Below are positions 1-6,574 of a stretch of 9,736 bases of DNA, piece by piece. The DNA lies in contig DATDHI010000380.1 in the NCBI GenBank assembly GCA_036521655.1, positions 1 to 9,736 on the forward strand, read 5' to 3'. Source of the stretch: GCA-003244245 sp036521655. Lineage in GTDB: Bacteria > Actinomycetota > Actinomycetes > Mycobacteriales > Pseudonocardiaceae. Every line of letters starts with the position of its first letter. Positions within the stretch are counted from its first letter, which is position 1. The notes under the pieces were generated by a model. That model was not told the origin of the DNA and ran no database searches. It worked only from the letters and a program-made list of their open reading frames with translations. A program made the position numbers and the translations under genes.

Positions 1-871
1 ACTGTCGCGGCGCCTCGGCAGCGACGTCCGCCAGCGTGGCCCCGGCCAGATCCGGGTCCGGATGGGCCACCGCCACCTCGGACTGCGCGCGGATCGCGGC
101 CACCGGTGAGCGCAGCTCGTGCGCGGCGTCCCCAGTGAACCGGCGCAGCCGCTCGGCCGCCGCGTCCCGGCGGGCCAGCAGATCGTTGAGGGCCTCAGCC
201 AGCGCCCGCAGCTCATCCCGCGCCGGGGGTAACGGCAGCCGGTCCCCCGCCGGCAGCCCCGATGCAGCCAGCCGCATCCGCGCCACCGGGCGCAGCGCCT
301 GCCGCGCGGCCACCCACCCGGCCACCCCCATCGCCATCGCGGCCACCACCGCAGCGATCGACAACACCCCCGCGGTTCGCCCGATCAGCATCGCGTGTGC
401 GATCGACCCGGCGCTGGCGACGACCAGCCGGGGGGTGCCGTCCGGAGCGCTCACCACCCGTCCGGACCAGCGGGTCGGGTCGCCCGGCCGCGGCTCCTCG
501 AAGGTCCAGGCAGCTTGTCCAGCCAGCAGCCTCCGGACGTCCTGGCCGGACAACGGCGTCGGCCCGCCACCGTCGACGGGGGCGCCAGCCCGGTCCAGCA
601 CCCGGACCCGGACCTCGCCGCCCAGCGGTTGCGGCGCCAGGCGCCCGGTCACCACCGCGGGCGCGGCAGCGCCCACCGCGGCCGCCAGTTCCCCGTCCAG
701 CGCGTGGGTCAGCGTCTGCTGCACCACTGCGGCCGACAGTCTGGCCAGCAGCAGGAACAGCACCAAGCCCACCACCGTGACCACCGCGGCGACCCGCAGT
801 TGCAATGGGTGGGCCAGCCATACCCGGCCCACCCATGAACGACCCGCCCGTGAATAGCTCAGTGCTGTCAA
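1..871 (-). CDS. Sensor histidine kinase, N-terminal 290 residues (cut by window edge)
   Basis: Membrane-bound sensor kinase that should autophosphorylate on a histidine and pass the phosphate to the response regulator encoded just upstream. From the proposed TTG start (871-869) the frame reads 290 residues off the left edge. A hydrophobic segment lies at about residues 26-50, an extracytoplasmic sensor region of about 110 residues follows, a second membrane segment lies at about 163-188, then a HAMP-like linker (RPVARMRL at 194-201) and a HisKA box FTGDAAHELRSPVAAI with the predicted phosphorylated His251. The ATP-binding HATPase domain would lie outside the window. The TTG overlaps the regulator's TGA (TTGA), implying translational coupling; a GTG at 832 is an alternative start. 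The ligand cannot be inferred. Family assignment is secure; the start is not. Confidence 0.9.
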   Translation of the reverse strand, partial: MTALSYSRAGRSWVGRVWLAHPLQLRVAAVVTVVGLVLFLLLARLSAAVVQQTLTHALDGELAAAVGAAAPAVVTGRLAPQPLGGEVRVRVLDRAGAPVDGGGPTPLSGQDVRRLLAGQAAWTFEEPRPGDPTRWSGRVVSAPDGTPRLVVASAGSIAHAMLIGRTAGVLSIAAVVAAMAMGVAGWVAARQALRPVARMRLAASGLPAGDRLPLPPARDELRALAEALNDLLARRDAAAERLRRFTGDAAHELRSPVAAIRAQSEVAVAHPDPDLAGATLADVAAEAPRQ

Positions 872-1569
872 GGCCCGTCCTGCGCACTGACCGCGTAGCC
901 ATGCCCGCGCACCGTCTGCAGCACGTCACCAGCCCCGACCGCGTCCAACTTGCGACGCAGGTAGCCGACGTAGACCTCGACGGCGTTGCGACTGGCGGCC
1001 CGCTCATCGCCCCATGCGGCGCGCAGCAGCTCATCCTTGCTCACCACGCTGCCGGCCCGGCGGGCCAGCGCCACCAGGACGGCAAGCTCCCGCGGTGACA
1101 GCGCAACGGGCCGACCGGCCCAGCTTACCCGCCGCCGAGCCGAATCGATCACCAGATCGCCCAGGGTGAGCACCGCCTCCTGATGCTGGTCGGCTTGTCG
1201 CCGCAGGACGGCGCGCAGCTGGGCTACCAGCACGACGAAGGAGAACGGTTTGACCAGATACCCGTCGGCGCCGAGGTCCAGCCCGTCGGCCTGGTCGACC
1301 TCGCCGTCCTTGGCTGATACGAGGAGCACCGGCGTCGCCACCCCGGCGGCTCGCAGCCGCTCCAGCACCCGATATCCGGACAGGCCCGGCAGCATGATGT
1401 CCAGGAGAACCGCATCGAAGGTGCCGGTCAGCGCCGCGCGCAGCCCACTAGGTCCGTCCGGGACGGTGACGACCTGCATCCCCTCGGCGCGCAACCCCCG
1501 CTCCAGCGCCCGGCGGACCCCAGGCTCGTCATCGACCACCAGCACCCGCGCGCTCACACCACCCAGCAT
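868..1569 (-). CDS. OmpR/PhoB-family response regulator
   Basis: DNA-binding response regulator, 233 residues, the usual length for the family. The receiver domain (about 7-123) has the acidic pair D13/D14, phosphoacceptor D57 in LLDIMLPG, the S85 switch residue and K107 in LVKPF. The C-terminal winged-helix domain (about 134-228) has LSPRELAVL, the recognition-helix region NAVEVYVGYLRRKL and the terminal hairpin TVRGHGYAV, all typical of OmpR/PhoB proteins. The ATG at 1569 was chosen because a purine-rich GGTAGGGG precedes it and the domain starts a few residues later; an ATG at 1587 and a GTG at 1557 are also in frame. It overlaps the downstream histidine kinase, so the two form an operon. 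It is divergent from the LolA/ABC operon, which is its most likely target together with its own promoter (inference). Confidence 0.95.
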   Translation of the reverse strand: MLGGVSARVLVVDDEPGVRRALERGLRAEGMQVVTVPDGPSGLRAALTGTFDAVLLDIMLPGLSGYRVLERLRAAGVATPVLLVSAKDGEVDQADGLDLGADGYLVKPFSFVVLVAQLRAVLRRQADQHQEAVLTLGDLVIDSARRRVSWAGRPVALSPRELAVLVALARRAGSVVSKDELLRAAWGDERAASRNAVEVYVGYLRRKLDAVGAGDVLQTVRGHGYAVSAQDGP

Positions 1570-1633
1570 GCCCCTACCGGTCTGCACTCGACTTTGAGCC
1601 CACGCCGGCTCGCGGCGCTGTCATCATCTGTGG

Positions 1634-1924
1634 ATGCTTCCCTCGGATGGACACGTGCACAGCGAGTGGTCCTGGGACGCACCTGGTGGCTCGATGGAGC
1701 GGACGCGCGCGCGGGCGGTGGAACTCGGATTGCCGTGCATCGCGTTCACCGAGCACGCGGACTTCACGCCGGCTCCGAATAGCGGGGACGGAGTTGCCAG
1801 CTTGCGGACCGGCATGCCTGCAAGCCTGACGCGCGCGGGTGATCCGGAGGAGTTCTCAAGGTCTCAGGGGTTTCTCAGCCGGTGCGGGGCAGCATCATCA
1901 CCAGCGTGCAACGGTGGGAGGTAG
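1634..1924 (+). pseudogene. Truncated PHP-domain (histidinol-phosphatase-like) gene, 5' remnant
   Basis: The first 45 or so residues read like the N-terminus of an actinobacterial PHP-family phosphoesterase: MLPSDGHVHSEWSWDAPGG with the metal-binding D5, H7 and H9, then ARAVELGLPCIAFTEH with H41 at the position of the next PHP ligand. The intact family runs to roughly 250-300 residues. Here the similarity fades after about position 1770 and the frame continues with low-complexity sequence to a TAG at 1922-1924, inside the ribosome-binding region of the next gene. Most of the metallo-hydrolase barrel is therefore absent and no activity is expected. The remnant begins 64 bp from the response-regulator start, on the opposite strand. 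No Shine-Dalgarno sequence is visible before its ATG. Assignment rests on motif memory, not on an alignment. Confidence 0.65.
1853..1878 (+). promoter_or_regulatory. TCTCA direct-repeat cluster, putative response-regulator binding site
   Basis: Three copies of TCTCA start at 1854, 1862 and 1873. The last two are TCTCAG copies exactly 11 bp apart, the spacing of tandem half-sites bound by OmpR/PhoB-family dimers. The cluster lies about 50 bp upstream of the LolA-like gene and between it and the divergent OmpR-type regulator. That this regulator binds here is inference. No confident -10/-35 pair was identified. Confidence 0.45.
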
Positions 1925-1926
1925 CG

Positions 1927-2988
1927 ATGAAGGTAGGGACGGCGGCGCTGGCCGCGGCGGCGGCCGGGGCGATCGGGCTGGGCGTGCTGGTCATGCCCGC
2001 TGGTGCCGGGGCGGATCCGGCGCTGCCCCCGGTGTCGGCGGAGGATCTCGTGGCCTCAGTACTTTCCGCGAAGCCACCGGCGCTCGGGGGCACGGTCACG
2101 GTGGACAACGCACTGGGCCTACCCGCGCTGCCCGGATCACCCGGCATGTTCGGAGTCCTGACCCAACCGGTGACGACCTTCCGGGTCTGGTCCGACGGCC
2201 AGGGCCACGGCCGGTTAGCGCTACCTTCCCGCGGCGCTGAGCAGGTACTGATCGAGGACGGCGCGACGCTGTGGCGCTACGACTCCGCCACTCGCACCGC
2301 GACCGCGCGGCAACACGGCACCGAACCGGCAGGGCAGCATCGTCCGGTCGCCGATCCGGCCCAGGCAGCCCAGCAGCTGGTCGGCAGCCTGCGCAAGACC
2401 AGCACGGTGGCCGTGGACGGTACCGGCACCGTCGCCGGAAGATCTGTCTACCAGCTCGTACTCACCCCCGCGCCGACCGAGCGGACCCTGCTGCGCGAGG
2501 TGCGGGTGGCGATCGACCTGGTCACGCGGGTGCCACTGCAGCTCACCGTGCTGGCAAACGGCTCCCCCCAACCGGCCTTGCAGGTCGGCTTCACTGACCT
2601 CAATGTCGGCACCCAGGACCCCGCGCTGTTCCGGTTCACCCCGCCCGAGGGGGTCAAGGTCGAGCGGCCGACGAACGAGCCGTCGAAGAAGGAGGGACCA
2701 CCGGGGCCAGGCCACCCCGCGGGCGGCATGATCCGCACCCAGGGTGATGGCTGGGACACCGTGATGCTCGGGCAGCTCCCGCCCGCACGCCCCAGCACCG
2801 GCCCGGATCCGCAGCGCACTGTGGACCCGCTGGCGGTAGTCCAGCGCGTCGGTCGCCCGGCCAGCGGGCCGTGGGGTAATGGCTGGGTGGTGCAGACCGC
2901 GGTGGCAACCGTGCTGGTGACCTCCGACGGGCGGATCGCCGCCGGCGCGGTGCCCCAGCAGGTGCTCGACGAGGCCCTGACCAAGTGA
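1927..2988 (+). CDS. Secreted LolA/RseB-like protein
   Basis: Exported protein of 353 residues. The ATG at 1927 is preceded by GGGAGG with a 5-nt spacer, better supported than the upstream in-frame GTG at 1882. The N-terminus is a signal peptide (K2, hydrophobic stretch about 5-22, probable cleavage at AGA|DP near residue 29); there is no lipobox cysteine. Residues about 38-245 resemble the LolA/RseB-like fold annotated in actinobacteria as outer-membrane lipoprotein carrier LolA: SAEDLVASVLSAKPPALGG, then alternating beta-strand segments and TPPEGVKV. A Pro/Gly/Lys-rich linker (about 246-265) leads to a C-terminal region of about 85 residues. True Lol lipoprotein transport is not expected in a Gram-positive cell, so the role is more likely lipid or lipoprotein handling or stress sensing with the downstream ABC transporter. 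The substrate is unknown. Confidence 0.85.
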   Translation: MKVGTAALAAAAAGAIGLGVLVMPAGAGADPALPPVSAEDLVASVLSAKPPALGGTVTVDNALGLPALPGSPGMFGVLTQPVTTFRVWSDGQGHGRLALPSRGAEQVLIEDGATLWRYDSATRTATARQHGTEPAGQHRPVADPAQAAQQLVGSLRKTSTVAVDGTGTVAGRSVYQLVLTPAPTERTLLREVRVAIDLVTRVPLQLTVLANGSPQPALQVGFTDLNVGTQDPALFRFTPPEGVKVERPTNEPSKKEGPPGPGHPAGGMIRTQGDGWDTVMLGQLPPARPSTGPDPQRTVDPLAVVQRVGRPASGPWGNGWVVQTAVATVLVTSDGRIAAGAVPQQVLDEALTK

Positions 2989-3953
2989 CGGCCGGCTCGA
3001 TCACCCCGACCGGGACCGCAATGCCGTCCGCGCAGGTCGCGCCGGCGATCCGGGTCCGCGGGCTGCGCAAGGTGTTCGGCCGCACCGTGGCGCTGTCCGG
3101 CGTGGACTTCGACGTGCCGGCCGGGGCGGTGCTCGGCGTGCTGGGTCCCAACGGGTCGGGCAAGACCACGATGATCCGGCTGCTGCTAGCGCTGTCCCGG
3201 CCTACCGCGGGCACCGTGGAGCTGCTCGGCGCGCCGGTGCCGGCCTCCGCCGGTGCGGTGCTGCCGCACGTCGGCGCGCTGGTGGAGGGCCCTGGCTTTC
3301 ACCCTTTTCTGTCCGGCCGGGAGAACCTGCGGCGGTGTGCGGCCGCCGAGCCGCTGCTGGCGGCGAAGGCAATCCCCGACGCGGTGGAGACGGCCTTGGA
3401 GCGGGTCGGCCTGGCGCCCGCCGCCGGCCGGCGCTACCGCACCTACTCGCTGGGGATGAAACAGCGGCTGGGCCTGGCCGCGGTGCTGCTGGTACCCCGG
3501 CGCCTCGTGGTGCTCGATGAGCCGACCAATGGCCTGGACCCTGCGGGGACCCGGGAGGTCCGCCGGATCATCGCGGAGCTGCACGCCGGCGGCGCCACCG
3601 TGCTGGTGTCCTCGCACCTGCTTGCAGAGGTCGAGGCGACCTGTACGCATGTGGCGGTGCTCGCCGAGGGGTCACTGATCGCCGCGGGTCCGCTGGCCGC
3701 GCTGCTCGACGGTGAGGCACCCGCGCTGGACGTGCACACCCCCGATGCCGCCATCGCGATGCAGGCGCTGCAGGCGGCCGGGATCAGTGCCACGGTCCGT
3801 CCGGACGGGGTGCGGGTCGAGCTGGCCGGGACCCACCCACCCGCGGTGGTGGCGCTGCTGGTCGGCGCCGGGGTCGCGGTGCACGAGGTGCGCAGGTGGC
3901 GGACCGGGTTGGAGGAGCTGTTCGCCCAGCTGACCGAGGGGAACGGGCAATGA
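2985..3953 (+). CDS. ABC transporter ATP-binding protein
   Basis: Cytoplasmic ATPase that should power the permease encoded next. It is 322 residues, with Walker A GPNGSGKT (54-61), a Q-loop region around 95-105, signature YSLGMKQR (154-161; a degenerate LSGGQ as in many ABC-2 export ATPases), Walker B LVVLDEP (174-180), D-loop GLDP (183-186) and switch H211. Residues about 225-322 form the C-terminal extension common in the drug/bacitracin-exporter (CcmA-type) subfamily. The GTG start overlaps the TGA of the LolA-like gene (GTGA), arguing for coupled translation; an ATG at 3021 is an alternative. All catalytic motifs are intact. Substrate is unknown: export of a lipid, peptide or antibiotic are all possible. 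Confidence 0.95.
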   Translation: MTAGSITPTGTAMPSAQVAPAIRVRGLRKVFGRTVALSGVDFDVPAGAVLGVLGPNGSGKTTMIRLLLALSRPTAGTVELLGAPVPASAGAVLPHVGALVEGPGFHPFLSGRENLRRCAAAEPLLAAKAIPDAVETALERVGLAPAAGRRYRTYSLGMKQRLGLAAVLLVPRRLVVLDEPTNGLDPAGTREVRRIIAELHAGGATVLVSSHLLAEVEATCTHVAVLAEGSLIAAGPLAALLDGEAPALDVHTPDAAIAMQALQAAGISATVRPDGVRVELAGTHPPAVVALLVGAGVAVHEVRRWRTGLEELFAQLTEGNGQ

Positions 3954-4816
3954 CGACTTCCGTTGAAGCCGGGATCGGGGCCCCCCTCACCGGCCCGGTG
4001 CGCGCCCCGCTGGTGCGTCTGCTGCGCAGCGAGCTGCGCTGGGTGCTGCGCCGGCCGCGTACCCAGGTCGCGCTGGTGCTGCTCGCGCTGGTCCCGGTGC
4101 TGATCGGGATCGGCATCGTGGCAACCGACGGGCCGGGCGGGTCGGGGCTGCTCACCCAGATCGCCGGCAACGGGCTGGTGCTGCCGGTCGCGGCGCTGTC
4201 GCTGTCGCTGGCGTTGCTGCTACCGCTGGCCGTGACGATGGCCGCCGCCGACGCGCTGTCAGGCGAGTCCGCGCACGGAACGCTGCGCGGGCTGCTGCTG
4301 GCCCCGGTGAGCAGGACCCGCTTGGTGCTGGTCAATGCTTTCGGTGTGCTGTCCGTCGCGGTGGCTGCGGTCGCGGCGGTCACGGTGGTGGGCATCGTCA
4401 CCGGGCTGGTCCTGGTCGGCCCTTCCGGCAGCACTCACGGCCTGCTCACCCTGTCGGGCACCGAGGTCGGGCCGGGGTCGGCGCTGCTGCGGGTCACACT
4501 GGCCGCAGCGTGGACCATCGGGCAGCTCAGCGCGGTCGGCGCCGTCGCGCTAGCGGTCTCCTCAGCCACCGAACACCCCCTGGTGGTACTCGCCGCGGTG
4601 CTCGGTGGGCTGATCGTGTTCGGGGTGCTCTCCGCGATCCCCGCGCTGGACTGGCTGCAGCCGCTGCTGCTCACTACTGGGTGGTTCGCGGTCGCCGACG
4701 TGCTGCGCGACCCCTTACCGCTGGACGCGCTGGCCTCCGGCACCCTCCGCGCCGCGTGCTACCTGCTAGTCGGCGTCGGGCTCGCCCTGGCCCGGACCGC
4801 GACCCGAGAAGCCTGA
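3950..4816 (+). CDS. ABC-2 type transporter permease
   Basis: Integral membrane subunit of the exporter, 288 residues. About six hydrophobic segments are visible (roughly 38-58, 76-98, 125-157, 178-204, 208-231 and 264-282). Between the second and third lies the cytoplasmic loop typical of ABC-2 permeases, ESAHGTLRGLLLAPVSRTRL (106-125), which contacts the ATPase. The ATG overlaps the ATPase stop as ATGA, and GAGGGG lies 8 nt upstream, so this start is preferred over an in-frame GTG at 3896. It completes a three-gene operon with the secreted LolA-like protein and the ATPase. The next gene starts more than 100 nt later and is unrelated. Confidence 0.93.
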   Translation: MTTSVEAGIGAPLTGPVRAPLVRLLRSELRWVLRRPRTQVALVLLALVPVLIGIGIVATDGPGGSGLLTQIAGNGLVLPVAALSLSLALLLPLAVTMAAADALSGESAHGTLRGLLLAPVSRTRLVLVNAFGVLSVAVAAVAAVTVVGIVTGLVLVGPSGSTHGLLTLSGTEVGPGSALLRVTLAAAWTIGQLSAVGAVALAVSSATEHPLVVLAAVLGGLIVFGVLSAIPALDWLQPLLLTTGWFAVADVLRDPLPLDALASGTLRAACYLLVGVGLALARTATREA

Positions 4817-4945
4817 GGGGGTTCACGTGGCGCTTCCGGGGACCGGTTACCGCGTGAAAGGTTCCGTTGGCGGCACGGGCTCGACCATGGTCTGCCACCG
4901 CTGCCCGGCCCAGAGGCCACCGACGCCGAGCGCGGCGAAGCGATC

Positions 4946-5083
4946 ATGGCCCGTTTGGTTGCCCGGGTAGGCGCCCCGAGCCTGGACGACTATCGCCGCG
5001 CCTACTCGGCGTGCGGCGCCCCATGGCCTGGGGACGACGAGATCCGCCGACGCCACCCGGTAGCCGCCGATCCCGCCGCGTGA
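4946..5083 (+). CDS. Small ORF overlapping vapC, putative antitoxin
   Basis: A 45-residue frame from ATG 4946 (MARLVARVGAPSLDDYRRAY, ending near a charged DDEIRRRHPVA motif) whose TGA overlaps the GTG of the PIN-toxin gene as GTGA. That arrangement is typical of type II toxin-antitoxin pairs. The reading frame stays open upstream to 4817, with acidic, codon-biased sequence (for example PGPEATDAERGEAI just before the ATG), but contains no in-frame ATG, GTG or TTG further upstream. The true protein may therefore be longer through a rare start, or its 5' end may be frameshifted. No good Shine-Dalgarno sequence precedes 4946. I do not recognise an AbrB, RHH or Phd DNA-binding fold, so the antitoxin role rests on position. 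Confidence 0.6.
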   Translation: MARLVARVGAPSLDDYRRAYSACGAPWPGDDEIRRRHPVAADPAA

Positions 5084-5463
5084 TCGGCGGGAAAGTCCTC
5101 GATGCCTCCGCCCTCGCCTGGCTGGCCCGTCGGCGGCCTGCCGCGCTGGCCTGGTTCGACACTGCTCGGTTGGTCGGTATCGCGCTGTACCTGCCGTCCC
5201 TTGCGCTGGCCGAGGTGCGGGCGGTGCGGCCCGATGCCGCCCCGATTCTCGCCGATCTACTCAGCCACCCATCCGTGGTGCTCGGTGAGTTCGACAGCGC
5301 CACCGCCGACCGAGTCGACCAGCTGCTGCTTGCCGCGAACGTCTTCGACGCGCTCGCCGGGCACGTGGTGCACGTCGCCCGGCAACGAGGCTGGCCGGCC
5401 CTCACCGCTGACCCTGGTCGCCTGCACCGCATCCACCCCACGCTTGAGGTCGACCTGCTCTAA
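5080..5463 (+). CDS. vapC: VapC-like PIN-domain ribonuclease toxin
   Basis: Probable toxin of a type II toxin-antitoxin system: a single PIN domain of 127 residues, the usual VapC size, expected to cleave RNA with divalent metal. The four acidic positions of the active site appear intact: D8 in VLDASALAWL, E45 in LALAEVRAV, D90 in VFDALAGHVVHVA and D111 in LTADPGRL. The GTG start at 5080 fits the domain boundary and overlaps the stop of the preceding small ORF; without its own Shine-Dalgarno sequence it is probably translated by coupling. RNA target unknown. A PIN nuclease outside toxin-antitoxin function cannot be excluded, but size and layout favour VapC. Confidence 0.85.
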   Translation: MIGGKVLDASALAWLARRRPAALAWFDTARLVGIALYLPSLALAEVRAVRPDAAPILADLLSHPSVVLGEFDSATADRVDQLLLAANVFDALAGHVVHVARQRGWPALTADPGRLHRIHPTLEVDLL

Positions 5464-5605
5464 CTGCGCCCCGGCTTTCCGGCCCACGGCGGTGCATGGA
5501 CCGCGACCAGCATGGTCGAGGCCACCAAGCCGAACCCGAGGGCTGAGCGGACTTCCTCGTCAGGTCCCACGCGATAATGACGGTTCACCCGGCAGGATGG
5601 GGGGC

Positions 5606-5902
5606 ATGGCTCAACTCTGGGACGACGAGCAAGTGACCGGTGCCCTCAAGGGGCTCACCGACTGGCAGCGCGACGGCAACTCGATCGTGCGCACCGCGCA
5701 GCTGCCCAGTTTTCCGGCTGCCATCGAGGCGGTCCGCGCGGTCGCCGAGATCGCCGAAGCCCGCGACCACCATCCCGACATCGACATTCGCTGGCGCACC
5801 CTGACCTTCCGGCTCAGCACCCATTCCCAGGGCGGCATCACTGATAAGGATGTCGAGCTCGCAGGCGAGATCGACCGAACGCTGTCCGGCGCGACCGGCT
5901 GA
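5606..5902 (+). CDS. Pterin-4a-carbinolamine dehydratase (4a-hydroxytetrahydrobiopterin dehydratase)
   Basis: Small cytoplasmic enzyme that dehydrates 4a-hydroxytetrahydropterins, recycling the pterin cofactor of aromatic amino acid hydroxylases. It is 98 residues, the normal family length. The conserved motif is present as EARDHHPDIDIRW (H55, H56, P57), followed by the second conserved block THSQGGITDKD (72-82) with H73. The ATG at 5606 is preferred because AGGA lies 8 nt upstream; an in-frame ATG at 5597 has no spaced Shine-Dalgarno sequence. It stands alone, 142 nt after vapC, and converges with the small membrane-protein gene, whose stop is 26 nt away. A short CGCC/GGCG hairpin (5906-5916) lies between them but lacks a T-tract. 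In many actinobacteria this gene is a single-copy housekeeping gene with no linked hydroxylase, as here. Confidence 0.93.
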   Translation: MAQLWDDEQVTGALKGLTDWQRDGNSIVRTAQLPSFPAAIEAVRAVAEIAEARDHHPDIDIRWRTLTFRLSTHSQGGITDKDVELAGEIDRTLSGATG

Positions 5903-5928
5903 CATCGCCCGAGGCGGCGCTACCCAGG

Positions 5929-6114
5929 CTAGATAGCAACATGGAGGTTGACACCAAGCAGAACGAGAGGCCAGAGGAACATGGCCAGGAGGAAGGACAG
6001 CAGCTGGCCGAAACTAGTGATCCCGTACCCGGCGCTGAGCGCCACTATCACACCAATGATCAGATACACTAGACCAGCAAGAGAAATACCGCGCTGTTCG
6101 ACGACGTACCACAT
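5929..6114 (-). CDS. Small two-helix membrane protein
   Basis: A 61-residue hydrophobic protein with two predicted membrane helices (about 11-28, SLAGLVYLIIGVIVAL, and about 37-56, ending in WPLVLLGVNLHVAI). A strong Shine-Dalgarno GAGGAG lies 5 nt before the ATG at 6114, so it is very probably translated. The pattern of a helix, a short polar loop, a second helix and a terminal WPLVLLG-N/D-LHI motif resembles short uncharacterised membrane proteins common in actinobacteria. Function unknown. A holin-like role is conceivable from size and topology but nothing else supports it. It is convergent with the pterin dehydratase and divergent from the XRE regulator, separated by about 460 nt. Confidence 0.8.
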   Translation of the reverse strand: MWYVVEQRGISLAGLVYLIIGVIVALSAGYGITSFGQLLSFLLAMFLWPLVLLGVNLHVAI

Positions 6115-6574
6115 GACTTCTCCTCACGATGCGGGGCCATTGAACTCATAACCTGGATTGGCACCTTGGCGCAACATGAACCTTGTGCCGGTGCCCGGAC
6201 TCCGACCACAGACAGGTGTTGACGACGCTGGCCTGCTGGCGGCTCGCCCAGTCATCAGGAGCCGGCCGGGATGCCACACGCGGCACCTGCGGTCGGTTCG
6301 AATCCACGACGATCCTCCCTCTCCCTAACACACGGAGTGTAGCCACGCCCGCGCTGACTGTCGTGGGCTCAGATACCCAAATCCTGCGGACTTCAAGCGG
6401 GCTGCTAGAGAGGCGGCACTGATCACCCGGTGGCAGCACTCAGGGCAACCCAACTCGGGCACCGCGCCCGTGCCGGGCAACCGCGTAGCCTGACGTCTAC
6501 CTCTTCGCCGAGGTTCACGCCCCCGGGCGACGGTCCCCGGGCTTCGGCGGAGGGTCGGCGAGGAGAGGTCTGCG
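6115..6574. other. Long intergenic stretch without a convincing gene
   Basis: About 460 nt between the divergent membrane-protein and XRE genes. Frames across it (6183-6422 plus, 6146-6439 minus) lack a Shine-Dalgarno sequence, show no recognisable domain and have codon use unlike the neighbours. The stretch is less GC-rich around 6300-6420. It contains GGTTCGAATCC at 6296-6306, which looks like a tRNA T-loop but has no supporting cloverleaf. The last 70 nt hold inverted repeats upstream of the XRE gene. Promoters for both flanking genes must lie here but none was identified with confidence. Confidence 0.6.
6506..6549. promoter_or_regulatory. Inverted repeats upstream of the XRE gene
   Basis: CGCCGA (6506-6511) is repeated inverted as TCGGCG (6544-6549). 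Between them lie two CCCGGG palindromes (6522-6527 and 6536-6541). The group ends 25 nt before the GTG of the XRE regulator, a position suited to an autoregulatory operator or a leader hairpin. In DNA this GC-rich, such repeats can arise by chance, so the functional claim is weak. Confidence 0.3.

Noticed and set aside
36..1034. Long open frames of about 273 codons on both strands (36-857 plus, 213-1034 minus)
   Set aside because: Their translations are Arg/Ala/Gly/Pro-rich low-complexity sequence with no domain. The histidine kinase occupies the region in a third frame with clear motifs.
1882..1926. Upstream GTG start for the LolA-like protein
   Set aside because: It would put 15 polar residues before a normal signal peptide, and the ATG at 1927 has a well-spaced GGGAGG.
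5906..5916. CGCC/GGCG hairpin between the convergent dehydratase and membrane-protein genes as a terminator
   Set aside because: The stem is only 4 bp and no T-tract follows on either strand; expected by chance in GC-rich DNA.
6230..6315. Possible tRNA from the T-loop-like GGTTCGAATCC
   Set aside because: The T-stem pairs at only two positions, and no matching acceptor strand, anticodon arm or D-arm could be found on either strand.
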